A stretch of 64,000 nucleotides of DNA from Saprospiraceae bacterium. GTDB taxonomy: Bacteria; Bacteroidota; Bacteroidia; Chitinophagales; Saprospiraceae. The position numbers were made by a program, and so were the translations under genes. How positions within the stretch are numbered: the first letter of the stretch is position 1; each line of letters opens with the position of its first letter. Location: the NCBI GenBank assembly GCA_016716185.1, contig JADJWV010000002.1, forward strand, positions 1,216,501 through 1,280,500. The letters are read 5' to 3'. The notes below the pieces were generated by a model. It did not search any database and was not told the DNA's origin. It saw only the letters and a list, made by a program, of their open reading frames with translations. Below are positions 35,913 through 44,501 of this stretch, one piece after another.

Positions 35913-36683
35913 ATGGATGTTCTTAGACAACCGATCATGGGAATGCAACTGGTTAAATCCGAATTACTGGCATCGTGTTTATTGCACATACCGCATTCAT
36001 CTACTTATATTCCAAACCTAAATGGATTCAACGTAGTTGAATTGGAAAAGAACATTGAAATTCTGACCGATTGGGCGACCGATATGATTTTTAATGTGGA
36101 CGGAATTGAAAAATTAATAAGCCCTTTTAGCAGACTTTATTGTGATGTTGAACGACTGCAGGATGATGATGAACCGATGTTTAAAATCGGAAGGGGGTAT
36201 TATTATACCCATGGATTTGATGGCAAGGTATTGCGGGAATTAGTTGAATCTGACAAACTCAAAATTTATCGGGATTATTATTTGGAACATCATTTAAAAT
36301 TAAAACGGGAAGTAGATAAACGGTTAAGTATCTTTGGTTCTTGTATAATTTTCGATTGTCATTCATTCAATGACCCACCTGTTGGATCGATATTGGAACA
36401 TCCCTTATCGCCCGATATTTGTATTGGAACGGATACTTATCATTCACCCAATTATTTAATAGAATATACCGTTAATTATTTTAAAAATCTGGGATATTCG
36501 ATCGAGCTTAATAATCCCTATTGTGGATGCATCATTCCGATGGAATACTATTTAAGAAAAGCCAACGTCAAGGGAATTATGATTGAAATAAATAAACGAT
36601 TGTATATGAATAAAAATAAACTTCTAAGTTCTGAAGTAAACAAGCTTCGGTCGATAATGATCGATTATTTTGAAAACATGTAA
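35913..36683 (+). CDS. N-formylglutamate amidohydrolase-like protein
   Basis: A protein of 256 residues, or 248 from the second Met at 35937. Recognisable family segments are LLHIPHSSTYIP near the N-terminus, FSRLYCDVERLQDDDEPMF in the middle, and the catalytic/metal area IIFDCHSFNDPP with GTDTYHSP and IMIEINKRLYMN at the end. The enzymes hydrolyse N-formyl-L-glutamate to formate and glutamate in histidine degradation. No hutH/U/I genes are nearby, so the substrate could be another N-formyl or N-acyl amino acid. It closes a three-gene plus-strand group with two unknown proteins. Confidence 0.85.
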   Translation: MDVLRQPIMGMQLVKSELLASCLLHIPHSSTYIPNLNGFNVVELEKNIEILTDWATDMIFNVDGIEKLISPFSRLYCDVERLQDDDEPMFKIGRGYYYTHGFDGKVLRELVESDKLKIYRDYYLEHHLKLKREVDKRLSIFGSCIIFDCHSFNDPPVGSILEHPLSPDICIGTDTYHSPNYLIEYTVNYFKNLGYSIELNNPYCGCIIPMEYYLRKANVKGIMIEINKRLYMNKNKLLSSEVNKLRSIMIDYFENM

Positions 36684-36808
36684 TACAGGAGGCGTCAAGA
36701 ATTGATATCTACGAGTTTTCTTTTTTGAATAAATATTTAGGAAAACTAAGTTCATGAAGTAAGACCTTGTCGTTCTTATTTTATGATCATTTTAACCGGT
36801 AAGGGGAT

Positions 36809-36816
36809 TATATTTG
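36809..36816 (+). promoter_or_regulatory. Candidate -7 box TATATTTG for the NTF2-like lipoprotein
   Basis: TATATTTG matches TAnnTTTG and ends 21 bases before ATG 36838. It overlaps the earliest TTG start of the open frame and so argues against that longer form. Confidence 0.5.
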
Positions 36817-36837
36817 TATCGCAAAAAGAATATCAGC

Positions 36838-37407
36838 ATGAGAAATCTTCAAGTCATTATGCGTAAAACTTCTAAAATTTCCTTTATTTGTATTGCCTGT
36901 TTTTTAATAGCCATATCCTGCAAGACCGAGGTGAATTCAACGGAAGAGAAAGAAGCCAGGCTTTCACCCATGGAATTGATAGCGGCTGCTCATGAGCTGG
37001 ACAGTTTGTTTCTGGTGGCCTTCAATAAGGGGGATCTGGATGCCATCATGGCTTTGTATTGGAATGATCCCGGCACCAGTGCTTATCCTCCGGCAGCCAT
37101 GCAACTCAGGGGATTTGATGCAGTAAAACATTCTTATCGCAAGTATTTTGAAGGAAATCCCGGCGCGAAGCTGGAATATGTAAGTACCAACAATGTTCCC
37201 TTCTCTGATGTGGTTTTGGGTCATGGGATTTTCCGGTACACCATGACCGGCCCCGATGGAAATCCCATCAGTTTTGATGGAAGGTACACGGAAATTAAAG
37301 CCTTGAAAAATGGCAAGATGGTGATCCTTCACGATCATACTTCATTGCCCATGCCAACGGAAGAAGGGGATTCGAGCCAGCAAAAGAAAACTGAGCCCAT
37401 TCAGTAA
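36838..37407 (+). CDS. SgcJ/DUF4440-like (NTF2 fold) lipoprotein
   Basis: An exported lipoprotein with signal ISFICIACFLIAISCK (Cys at about residue 27 from ATG 36838; ATG 36859 is an alternative start that gives a more usual signal length). The rest is one NTF2-like domain: AAHELDSLFLVAFNKGDLDA, ALYWNDPGTSAYPP, GFDAVKHSYRKYFEG and a final strand IKALKNGKMVILHDHTS. This is the usual order for SgcJ/DUF4440 proteins, a group of mostly uncharacterised small-molecule binders or isomerases. The 20 C-terminal residues are polar and probably unstructured. It is the third SnoaL/NTF2-like exported gene in the window, after those at 3378 and 3974. Confidence 0.8.
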   Translation: MRNLQVIMRKTSKISFICIACFLIAISCKTEVNSTEEKEARLSPMELIAAAHELDSLFLVAFNKGDLDAIMALYWNDPGTSAYPPAAMQLRGFDAVKHSYRKYFEGNPGAKLEYVSTNNVPFSDVVLGHGIFRYTMTGPDGNPISFDGRYTEIKALKNGKMVILHDHTSLPMPTEEGDSSQQKKTEPIQ

Positions 37408-37452
37408 ATTAGATAGTGCAGGAACTATTGAAATACAAAAAAAATAGCCGGC

Positions 37453-38019
37453 TTGTCTGCTGTCATTGAAACCGAAAATCTCATTCTGGTATCAGGCGAT
37501 CAGAAAATTCTGGAAGCTGCTATACAGGGAAGTACTATCAGATTGAATGAAGATACAAACCTTCAATTTAAGAATTGCAATTTTGCATTCGGACCGTCTC
37601 CATTTCAATGGGCATTGGATAAATTGCGTGAAAATCCGGATCATGTACACTGGCTCACGTATTTTGTTTGGCATCGCGAAGCCGGAAAAATAATCGGTTC
37701 GGGTGGATATAAAGGTATGCCCGACTCCAATGGATGTGTAGAAATTGGTTATGAGATTTTTCCTGAATATCAGAACCGCGGATTTGCAACTGAATTTGCG
37801 GAAGGACTTGTAGCCAATGCATTTACCAATCCAAAGGTGAACACAATCGTTGCGCATACCCTGTCAGAAGAAAATGCTTCTACCAGAATCCTTAAGAAAA
37901 TCGGATTCAATAAATTAGGTGAAATCCACGATCCCGATGACGGATTGATTTGGAGATGGGAATTGGGAAAAGGCCTAAGGCGGAAAGCGGAAAGCCTCCA
38001 TCCCGATAAAATTGCATAA
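37453..38019 (+). CDS. GNAT family N-acetyltransferase (RimJ/RimL-like)
   Basis: A 188-residue cytoplasmic acetyltransferase. The acetyl-CoA site is EYQNRGFATEFAEGL (R-G-x-A type pyrophosphate loop) after the beta-4 strand GCVEIGYEIFPE, and the last motif is SEENASTRILKKIGF, where an Asn/Glu typically contacts CoA. The start is a TTG, as the first codons already fit ETENLIL. Substrate unknown: members acetylate ribosomal proteins, aminoglycosides or other amines. Its C-terminus (RRKAESLHPDKIA) ends just before a GCCTA word array. Confidence 0.88.
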   Translation: MSAVIETENLILVSGDQKILEAAIQGSTIRLNEDTNLQFKNCNFAFGPSPFQWALDKLRENPDHVHWLTYFVWHREAGKIIGSGGYKGMPDSNGCVEIGYEIFPEYQNRGFATEFAEGLVANAFTNPKVNTIVAHTLSEENASTRILKKIGFNKLGEIHDPDDGLIWRWELGKGLRRKAESLHPDKIA

Positions 38020-38054
38020 TATTTTAGTAAAGAAATAATTCTTTTTATTTTATC

Positions 38055-38165
38055 GGGCCTAAAAGCCTAAAAGCCTACATGCCTACATGCCTAAATGCCT
38101 CCACGCCTCCATGCCTCCACGCCTACATGCCTACACGCCTCCACGCCTCCACGCCTCCATGCCTG
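38055..38165. repeat. GCCTACATGCC word array
   Basis: About ten copies of a 9-10 bp word, GCCT(A/C)(C/A)A(T/C/A)(G/A), run from 38058 to about 38162. They are in the open frame of the next gene and would read MPTCLNASTPPCLH, which is an artefact. The same words occur in reverse complement right after PhzF (7.83 kb). Confidence 0.85.
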
Positions 38166-38192
38166 AATTTCGAAAAAAAAAATGTTTCTTTG

Positions 38193-39917
38193 ATGTCCAA
38201 ATTCAATATGAAATTCAGAATAAATACGACCAGAGTGATTGCCCGGGTGAAAAGAGTCCTGCTTGTATGTTCATGTCTTTGTACTTCACTGTGCGCTCAG
38301 GTTGATGGTAAGCAGTGCATGGTGGTTTCATCAAACATCCTGGCCTCGCAAATTGGCGTCGACATATTGAAAAAGGGAGGCAATGCCATCGATGCCAGCG
38401 TGGCTACCGCTTTTGCTTTGGCTGTAACGCATCCGGAAGCCGGAAATATTGGTGGTGGCGGCTTTTTGGTTTTTATGAATGATAAAGGCGATGTCTCGAC
38501 CATCGACTTTCGCGAAAAGGCGCCACTGGCCGCGCATTCGAGGATGTTTATCGATCGCGATGGAAAAGTGATGGAGGATGAACTGCACAAAAGCGTAAGA
38601 GCGATAGGAGTGCCTGGTACGGTAGCAGGGCTTTATCTGGCCCATTCCAAATATGGGAAATTACCCTGGAAGGAACTGGTACAACCTGCAGTGAATCTGG
38701 CAAAGAATGGTTTTGTGATGAGCTGGGGATTGTACAAAGCGGCTGTGAAAATTGTAAAGCAGCGGTCAGCAGTTCCGCTTATGAGAAACTATTTCAAAAA
38801 TGGAAAAGACGAAATTACCAAACCGGGTGATATTTGGAAACAGCCTGCCTTGGCGAAAACGCTGGAACATATTCGCGATAAAGGTCATGATGGATTTTAC
38901 AGCGGACCCGTTGCAGAAGAAATCGCGAAGTTTATGGAGTGGAATGGCGGACTCATCACAGTCAAAGATCTTCAGAAATATTCAGCGATTGAGCGACCCG
39001 CCATTCATGGCAGCTATCGCGGATATGATGTTTATTCCATGCCGCCTCCCAGTTCGGGTGGTGTAGGACTTGTCGGGATGCTCCATATGGCGGAGATTCT
39101 ACGCATCGATACCATCGCTTTCAATTCGGCATCATACATACATTTGTTAGCCGAGATCATGCGTCGCTCGTATGCGGACCGGGCAGCGTATTTGGGGGAT
39201 CCCGATTTTAATCCGGATATGCCGGTTGAAAAATTGATTTCCAAATCCCATGCGAAGTCCCGCATTCAAAATATAGATTTGGATAAAGCCTCGGTCAGCG
39301 ATTCTGCGAAATTTGATCAATTCGATGGTGGAGATAACACCACGCATTTTTCAGTCGTGGATAAAGATGGCAACGCAGTTTCACTGACTTATACCTTGGA
39401 ATATTCCTACGGATCCGGAATGGGATCAGAAAAATTGGGGTTCATTTTCAATAACGAAATGGGTGATTTCAATCCGGAACCCGGTGTCACAAAAACCACA
39501 GGGCAGATTGGAACAAGGGCCAATCTCATTGCTCCTGAAAAAAGGATGCTGTCGAGCATGACTCCAACGATCGTTGCAAAAGATGGTAAGCCCTATCTGA
39601 TCATCGGATCGCCCGGAGGAAGAACGATCATCAATACGGTTTTTCAATCCATCATAGGCGTCATTGATTATAAAATGAGCATGGGTCAAGCGATCGAGTC
39701 ATTAAAAATTCATCATCAGTGGCTGCCCGATATCCTGGTCTACGAAAAACATTTGATGTCGCCCGACACCAAAGCCATTCTCGAAAGTAAAGGTCATCGT
39801 TTGCGTGCAGTGGACAATCTGGGTTCGTTGATGGGAATTTTATACGATCCGGTATTTCAGTTGTACACCGGTGCATCGGATTCTTCGAGTCCGGATGGGG
39901 GAGCGGTGGGGTATTGA
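38193..39917 (+). CDS. ggt: Gamma-glutamyltransferase (gamma-glutamyltranspeptidase)
   Basis: An exported 574-residue enzyme precursor that cleaves gamma-glutamyl bonds of glutathione and related peptides. The signal region is RVLLVCSCLCTSLCAQ. The large-subunit motif NIGGGGFLVFMND and the substrate pocket DFREKAP are present. The autocatalytic cleavage and nucleophile site is at DNTTHFSVVDKDG, with Thr at about residue 383 from this start, and the small subunit contains SSMTPTIV and GSPGGRTI, which binds the gamma-glutamyl carboxylate. The start at 38193 (or 38208) is chosen over the open frame's start at 38079, which would add the translated GCCTACA array. Location is periplasmic or outer membrane. 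It is a stand-alone gene. Confidence 0.93.
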   Translation: MSKFNMKFRINTTRVIARVKRVLLVCSCLCTSLCAQVDGKQCMVVSSNILASQIGVDILKKGGNAIDASVATAFALAVTHPEAGNIGGGGFLVFMNDKGDVSTIDFREKAPLAAHSRMFIDRDGKVMEDELHKSVRAIGVPGTVAGLYLAHSKYGKLPWKELVQPAVNLAKNGFVMSWGLYKAAVKIVKQRSAVPLMRNYFKNGKDEITKPGDIWKQPALAKTLEHIRDKGHDGFYSGPVAEEIAKFMEWNGGLITVKDLQKYSAIERPAIHGSYRGYDVYSMPPPSSGGVGLVGMLHMAEILRIDTIAFNSASYIHLLAEIMRRSYADRAAYLGDPDFNPDMPVEKLISKSHAKSRIQNIDLDKASVSDSAKFDQFDGGDNTTHFSVVDKDGNAVSLTYTLEYSYGSGMGSEKLGFIFNNEMGDFNPEPGVTKTTGQIGTRANLIAPEKRMLSSMTPTIVAKDGKPYLIIGSPGGRTIINTVFQSIIGVIDYKMSMGQAIESLKIHHQWLPDILVYEKHLMSPDTKAILESKGHRLRAVDNLGSLMGILYDPVFQLYTGASDSSSPDGGAVGY

Positions 39918-39934
39918 AGAGGGAATAGAGATTG

Positions 39935-40195
39935 GAGAGCAAAGCTTAAAGCTTAAAGCTCAAAGCTCAAAGCTCAAAGCTTAAAGCTTAAAGCAAAAGG
40001 CTTAAAACTATCCATTACTAACAAATGTAAGTTAAAAACCAACAACTACCAACCAACAACCAACAACCAACAACTTTCATCTAACAACCAACAACTACCA
40101 ACCAACAACCAACAACCAACAACCAACAACCAACAACTTTCATCTAACAACCAACAACTACCAACTAACAACCAACATCTAACAACTACTCCCCG
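39935..40195. repeat. AAAGCTT array followed by CCAACAACCAAC array
   Basis: At 39941-40002 AAAGCTTAAAGCTCAAAGC words repeat about nine times. At 40034-40190 ACCAACA(A)CC words dominate, with a higher-order unit (ACAACTTTCATCTAACAACC) seen twice. The region lies between convergent genes ggt and the minus-strand T9SS protein and has no ORF of note. Confidence 0.88.
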
Positions 40196-40196
40196 T

Positions 40197-43100
40197 TTAC
40201 TCAAACATTATTTTCGCGTAAGCGGTATTTCCTCTTTCGTCTCTTAAAAGTAAATAATACAAACCTGGTGAAAAATGCTGGCGTTCAATTCTCAATAATT
40301 TTTCTTTCCATGAATACAATTGTATAAACCGGCCTTCAGGAGAGAACAGTGAACCTGTGAGCTTCTTATACTGCCAGTCATCCGGAATAAAAATATCTGT
40401 ATAATTACTTGCGGGATTGGGTACCGAAACGAATACCCGGTGAGCAATTGCATTTGATTCTTTGTTGCCCGTTAGTTGTTTTAGACGAAGCAAGGCTACA
40501 TTCGTTAAAACGGGATCGTTGTAATCAAAATAGATACCGGCTGTATTTTGAATTAACGATCCGGCGTGTAAGCCGGGTTTTGGTTTGATGCTGTAAAGGA
40601 TATATCCATGTGAATTTTGTTCGCTGAGATTGCTGTCCGGAAGATGGATGTCGTTGAAAAAGAACTCCAGTTTACCGCTTGCATCCAATTTGTAGGTATA
40701 GGCATGGCTGGCATCCATGGGAAGAAATGAAGACCAGTCTAAAGAAAAATCGAGTTTGTCTTCAATGCGGATGTTGAATGCGGTATCTGTACCGGTGTTC
40801 TGAAAACGAATGAGATATTGCAAGGAGGTGTCCGTGGAAAAGAAATAATCTGATGAGGAACCGGCGACAAATGCGGTTTTGTCGTTCGGATCAAACGAAC
40901 CTATATTTTCATCGCAAACCCGGATGCTGTCCCGGATGGGAAGAAACAGATTGCATTCTTGCGGATTGTCGAGCCAGTACCGGATGCAGTGTTCTTCGCC
41001 AAGGCTGGCATTGCAGGATATTTTAAATTGAAAATGTATGGTGAATGATTTGCCAGGTTTAATTTCCGGAAGATTAAAAACCCATTCATTTCCCGTAACA
41101 GATGTTGGATTATGGGTAGCTTGAATGTTTTCAAAATATTGATCGAGTAGAACCGTAACGCTCGCATTTTGAGCAGCTATCGAACCTTCATTGCGAATCT
41201 TTAGGGTAGCCCAATTGTTGTCAAAACATCTGCGCAAACGCCCCATCACCAAACTTGAAAACAGATCGGCGCATTGTTCTAAGGGTTGTACCATCAAGTC
41301 GCGATAGTCATTCGTTTGATTAGGCTGTATATTTATTTGCTGGGGAAAATTGCAGGGCGACCAAATTAGAGAGGGACTTTGGAGTTGCATGTCGTACGTG
41401 CCAGCCGTGACATATGATTTGAATTCTCCTAATGGATTCACGGGAATAAGGATAGACCGGTTATTTCCTTTGAGGGCAAGTTGAAAATTGCCGGATTTGT
41501 TTTCAAAGCTATCCCTGATGCAATTTTGAATATCATCTGTCAGGATGTTCCCTGAAATGAGGCTGTTGGCTTCATCAAATTTTCCTGTATATTTATACAA
41601 GGGAGAATGATTAACCCATCCATACAAGGTGTCGTTGTCGCCTCGATGTAACTTAATTCTACTGCTGTTGGTCCATTGAATTCCACTCAGATTGATGTAG
41701 CGAATTTCATTGGTAAGAATATTTGTAACTTTTACACTTGAAGTGTTTCCACCGGATTGCGTATAGATATTTTCAAATTCGTCAATATATAGGACATTTT
41801 CATTATCAGCCGGTAGAAATTTTTGCGTTGTGGCTCCGAAATCTGTTGAGTACATCTGGTGGTAATCAAAATTTTCATCGCGGGCATACCACCAAAATAC
41901 ATTGTTTTGGGTAAGTGTAATGCCATAGATATCATCAATTCCTTTAGCCAAAAACTTATTCCATGATAGTCCATAATCTAAGGAATAGTACATCGTATCA
42001 GGATATTGAGACGTGCATAAAATATTTTGTCTGGACAAAAACAGATCGAAGCCTCTGGGAAATTCCACGAGATCTCCTACGATCATCCAGTTGTCACCTT
42101 TGTCGTAGGAAATGTAAGACTTATCGTAGGCAATTTGAATGAGGTGTCCCTGAACATTTTTAAAGAGTTTAATACTTGATCCGCCCGGATAGGGTTTTGA
42201 GTACGTTGTTTCGAATAAGTCATGACTAAAATACAGGCTGTCTGGAGTTGCATACATCATTGTGCCGTCTTCCCATAAATACAATTCATAGTTTCGGTTT
42301 AGGTTTATTTTTTGCCATTGTTGTCCTCCGTCTGAGGAAAACTGATAATTGTAAACATTGTTACTCAAGATATTTCTTTGACCTACCTGTTGGACAGAAG
42401 AAATTTGTGGCTCTACCAGCGGCAACTCAATTGAATAAATTTCAGACATGGCATTCAGATAAGTTGAAAGTCCATCGTTGTCAAATAATATAGCATCATC
42501 ATATGACTTAGATAACCTTGTTCGATAATCTATATTTATATAACCAACGATTTTATAATTAAGATCATTAGTCCAAGTTATACCCCCATCATTAGAGCGA
42601 TATACAACAGAAGATCCAAATCCAAGTAAAGTATTGTCTTTTAAAGCAATTATTTTATCAATATAAATTCCAGAGGCTAAAGTTCTTTTAGTCCAGGTAT
42701 TACCAAAATCATTTGAAACAAACAATTCACCATCATAGTCAAATAAAGTATTGGAGGTTTGGTGGTAAAAAAGATTTCTACAACATCGGGAATTGGATAT
42801 TTTTTGAAGATTAGAACCATCGTCATTGAATTTATAGATTTCACCAGAAGCACCTAATGTTCTTCGAACAAAATTTTGGTTATTGCCCAGACAGAGAAAC
42901 TCAACGCTGTGGGTCCACCAGCTCTGACGGTTTGAAGTGCCGGTTGCCATGTTGAAAACATAAAAATAGTTTTTGCTTCCGTAATAAATGCTGCGGCCAT
43001 CCGGAGAAAAATTAAAATCTTCAATTTCATCCAGGGAGCTGGTAATCTTGGTCCACATCTTAGCGACGGGCTCCCATCTGTAAAGTTCTTTTGTATGGCA

Positions 43101-43388
43101 TAAAAACACCTCACCGATTGGAGATTCTTTGAGTATTGTATAAGTACCAGCAAAACCAGCTGGAAGGCCCATTTCTATGCGACTCCATGACTTGCCTCTG
43201 TCCGTTGAAAAAAACATTTTGCCTGTCGCAGTAAAGCAATAGATTTCGCCTTTATCCCGAGTTATTACTGAAGTTTCAATGGAGGCACCAACCGGCCCGG
43301 AAAATTTTTCCCAACTTTGTGCATAAATGATTTGAATACATGTCGTTTCTATGAGTACAAAAACGAACAGTGTTATAATCTTTCTCAT
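40197..43388 (-). CDS. Large T9SS type A-sorted sialidase-like (Asp-box propeller) protein with conserved-repeat domain
   Basis: A 1063-residue exported protein starting at MRKIITLFVFVLIETTCIQI. Residues about 25-620 hold many Asp-box-like turns (FFSTDRGKSWSRI, FVSNDFGNTWTKRT, YRSNDGGITWTND, FSSDGGQQWQKI, YISYDKGDNWMIV), so it is a photosystem-type/BNR propeller. Next comes a carboxypeptidase-like segment (CIRDSFENKSGNFQLALKGN) and a conserved repeat domain (SFDPNDKTAFVAG, YLIRFQNTGTDTAFNIRIED, AGIYFDYNDPVLTN), typical of Bacteroidota adhesin-like proteins. The last 85 residues are a type A sorting domain (VPNPASNYTDIF ... SPGLYYLLLRD). Sialidase activity is not implied, as no Arg triad is recognised. 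Confidence 0.85.
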   Translation of the reverse strand: MRKIITLFVFVLIETTCIQIIYAQSWEKFSGPVGASIETSVITRDKGEIYCFTATGKMFFSTDRGKSWSRIEMGLPAGFAGTYTILKESPIGEVFLCHTKELYRWEPVAKMWTKITSSLDEIEDFNFSPDGRSIYYGSKNYFYVFNMATGTSNRQSWWTHSVEFLCLGNNQNFVRRTLGASGEIYKFNDDGSNLQKISNSRCCRNLFYHQTSNTLFDYDGELFVSNDFGNTWTKRTLASGIYIDKIIALKDNTLLGFGSSVVYRSNDGGITWTNDLNYKIVGYINIDYRTRLSKSYDDAILFDNDGLSTYLNAMSEIYSIELPLVEPQISSVQQVGQRNILSNNVYNYQFSSDGGQQWQKINLNRNYELYLWEDGTMMYATPDSLYFSHDLFETTYSKPYPGGSSIKLFKNVQGHLIQIAYDKSYISYDKGDNWMIVGDLVEFPRGFDLFLSRQNILCTSQYPDTMYYSLDYGLSWNKFLAKGIDDIYGITLTQNNVFWWYARDENFDYHQMYSTDFGATTQKFLPADNENVLYIDEFENIYTQSGGNTSSVKVTNILTNEIRYINLSGIQWTNSSRIKLHRGDNDTLYGWVNHSPLYKYTGKFDEANSLISGNILTDDIQNCIRDSFENKSGNFQLALKGNNRSILIPVNPLGEFKSYVTAGTYDMQLQSPSLIWSPCNFPQQINIQPNQTNDYRDLMVQPLEQCADLFSSLVMGRLRRCFDNNWATLKIRNEGSIAAQNASVTVLLDQYFENIQATHNPTSVTGNEWVFNLPEIKPGKSFTIHFQFKISCNASLGEEHCIRYWLDNPQECNLFLPIRDSIRVCDENIGSFDPNDKTAFVAGSSSDYFFSTDTSLQYLIRFQNTGTDTAFNIRIEDKLDFSLDWSSFLPMDASHAYTYKLDASGKLEFFFNDIHLPDSNLSEQNSHGYILYSIKPKPGLHAGSLIQNTAGIYFDYNDPVLTNVALLRLKQLTGNKESNAIAHRVFVSVPNPASNYTDIFIPDDWQYKKLTGSLFSPEGRFIQLYSWKEKLLRIERQHFSPGLYYLLLRDERGNTAYAKIMFE

Positions 43389-43589
43389 GTTTAAAAATAA
43401 TTGAGATGTGATACAAAATGCATTTTCCAATGCAGACAGATTTGCATAGGGCAAATGCGCTGGCTACCAAAGATAACTTTCTTTTTACTCAAATCGAAGT
43501 ATTACTTGAGTTTTTATTGTAAACTTTAACATTTGAAGGAGCAGGGACTAATGGATGCCCGAAAGTTGATTTCATTAATTTCAACGCAC

Positions 43590-44477
43590 TCAAACTGTCT
43601 TGCACTCCAATCGGTAACCTATACCATGAATGGAAGTAATGCTGAGACTTGAGTCTATCGACAATTTTTTGCGCAACCTCGACACAAAAACATCCAGGCT
43701 CCTTCCCACTAAAATACCTTCGTCTGCCCACACTTCCTGCAGAATGAGATCTCTTTCCAGTAGTTGATTTGGGTTTGTGGCCAGCAACTTTAACAATTTT
43801 GTTTCTCTGAATGTAAGCGTTTGCCGTTGATCGCCGCAAATCAGGATTTGGTTTTCGACATCCAGTTTGGAATGTCCGAAGGTGAGTCCATCCGGTTCGG
43901 TCGGTTTCTCTTGCGTTTCACGAATGGGTTTGTGTTTTTTGTAAAACCATAAACTTACCAAACCCATTAATACAAAGAGGACCCACGCCAGTTTCATTGG
44001 ACCGGCACTTGAAGACTTGCGTTCGCCAATGAAACTGATTTCAATATATCTGCACGCATCGGGTAGCTCGCGACCCTGGCAGGGTACCTGATTTTCATTT
44101 AAAAAATCAGACTGATGATAACCCAATACAATAAGCGAATCTTCGCAATTCCGAATCTTTACACGGTAAGCCTGTTGGATGCCATAAAGATCAAGCGAAG
44201 CCTGCAATAAAAACGGAAGTTGTTCGTATCTGAAGTCGCGTTCCAATCTGACTTGCCAAACGCCTTCCTTCACTTGTTCGACGATGGGTATTCGGCTGGT
44301 GCTGTCGCCGGATGCCCGCAAGAGTCCATCCGCTGTGCGCCGCAAAGCCAGGTTGATGTTTTCGGATGAATCGGTTGTAAAATCCGTCGAATCAGCTCTC
44401 AAAACCAAAGCTGGCAAAAGGAGTCCTGCTATAATAAAGATGCGTATTCGTTTAGGGCACGTGTCAAAGAGAAACAT
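43590..44477 (-). CDS. Membrane-anchored winged-helix (OmpR/PhoB-type) transcription regulator
   Basis: A 295-residue protein with an N-terminal signal or anchor (about residues 10-27), a periplasmic domain of about 130 residues (VWQVRLERDFRYEQLPFLLQ, with a Cys pair at CEDSL and CRYIEI), one membrane helix (KLAWVLFVLMGLVSLWF, about 162-180) and a cytoplasmic C-terminal winged helix. LTFRETKLLKLLATNPNQLL, LILQEVWADEG and SLDVFVSRLRKKL are the OmpR-type DNA-binding elements. It is therefore a one-component sensor-regulator with the sensor first and the DNA-binding part last, the reverse of ToxR/CadC. It follows a BNR protein by 24 bp on the same strand, so the pair is probably one operon. Confidence 0.87.
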   Translation of the reverse strand: MFLFDTCPKRIRIFIIAGLLLPALVLRADSTDFTTDSSENINLALRRTADGLLRASGDSTSRIPIVEQVKEGVWQVRLERDFRYEQLPFLLQASLDLYGIQQAYRVKIRNCEDSLIVLGYHQSDFLNENQVPCQGRELPDACRYIEISFIGERKSSSAGPMKLAWVLFVLMGLVSLWFYKKHKPIRETQEKPTEPDGLTFGHSKLDVENQILICGDQRQTLTFRETKLLKLLATNPNQLLERDLILQEVWADEGILVGRSLDVFVSRLRKKLSIDSSLSITSIHGIGYRLECKTV

Positions 44478-44501
44478 CCTTCAAAAATACGGCTATTTAT
44501 G

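Noticed and set aside
38087..38305. 72-aa ORF rich in His/Pro/Ser
   Set aside because: It translates the GCCTACATG array in another frame and overlaps ggt.
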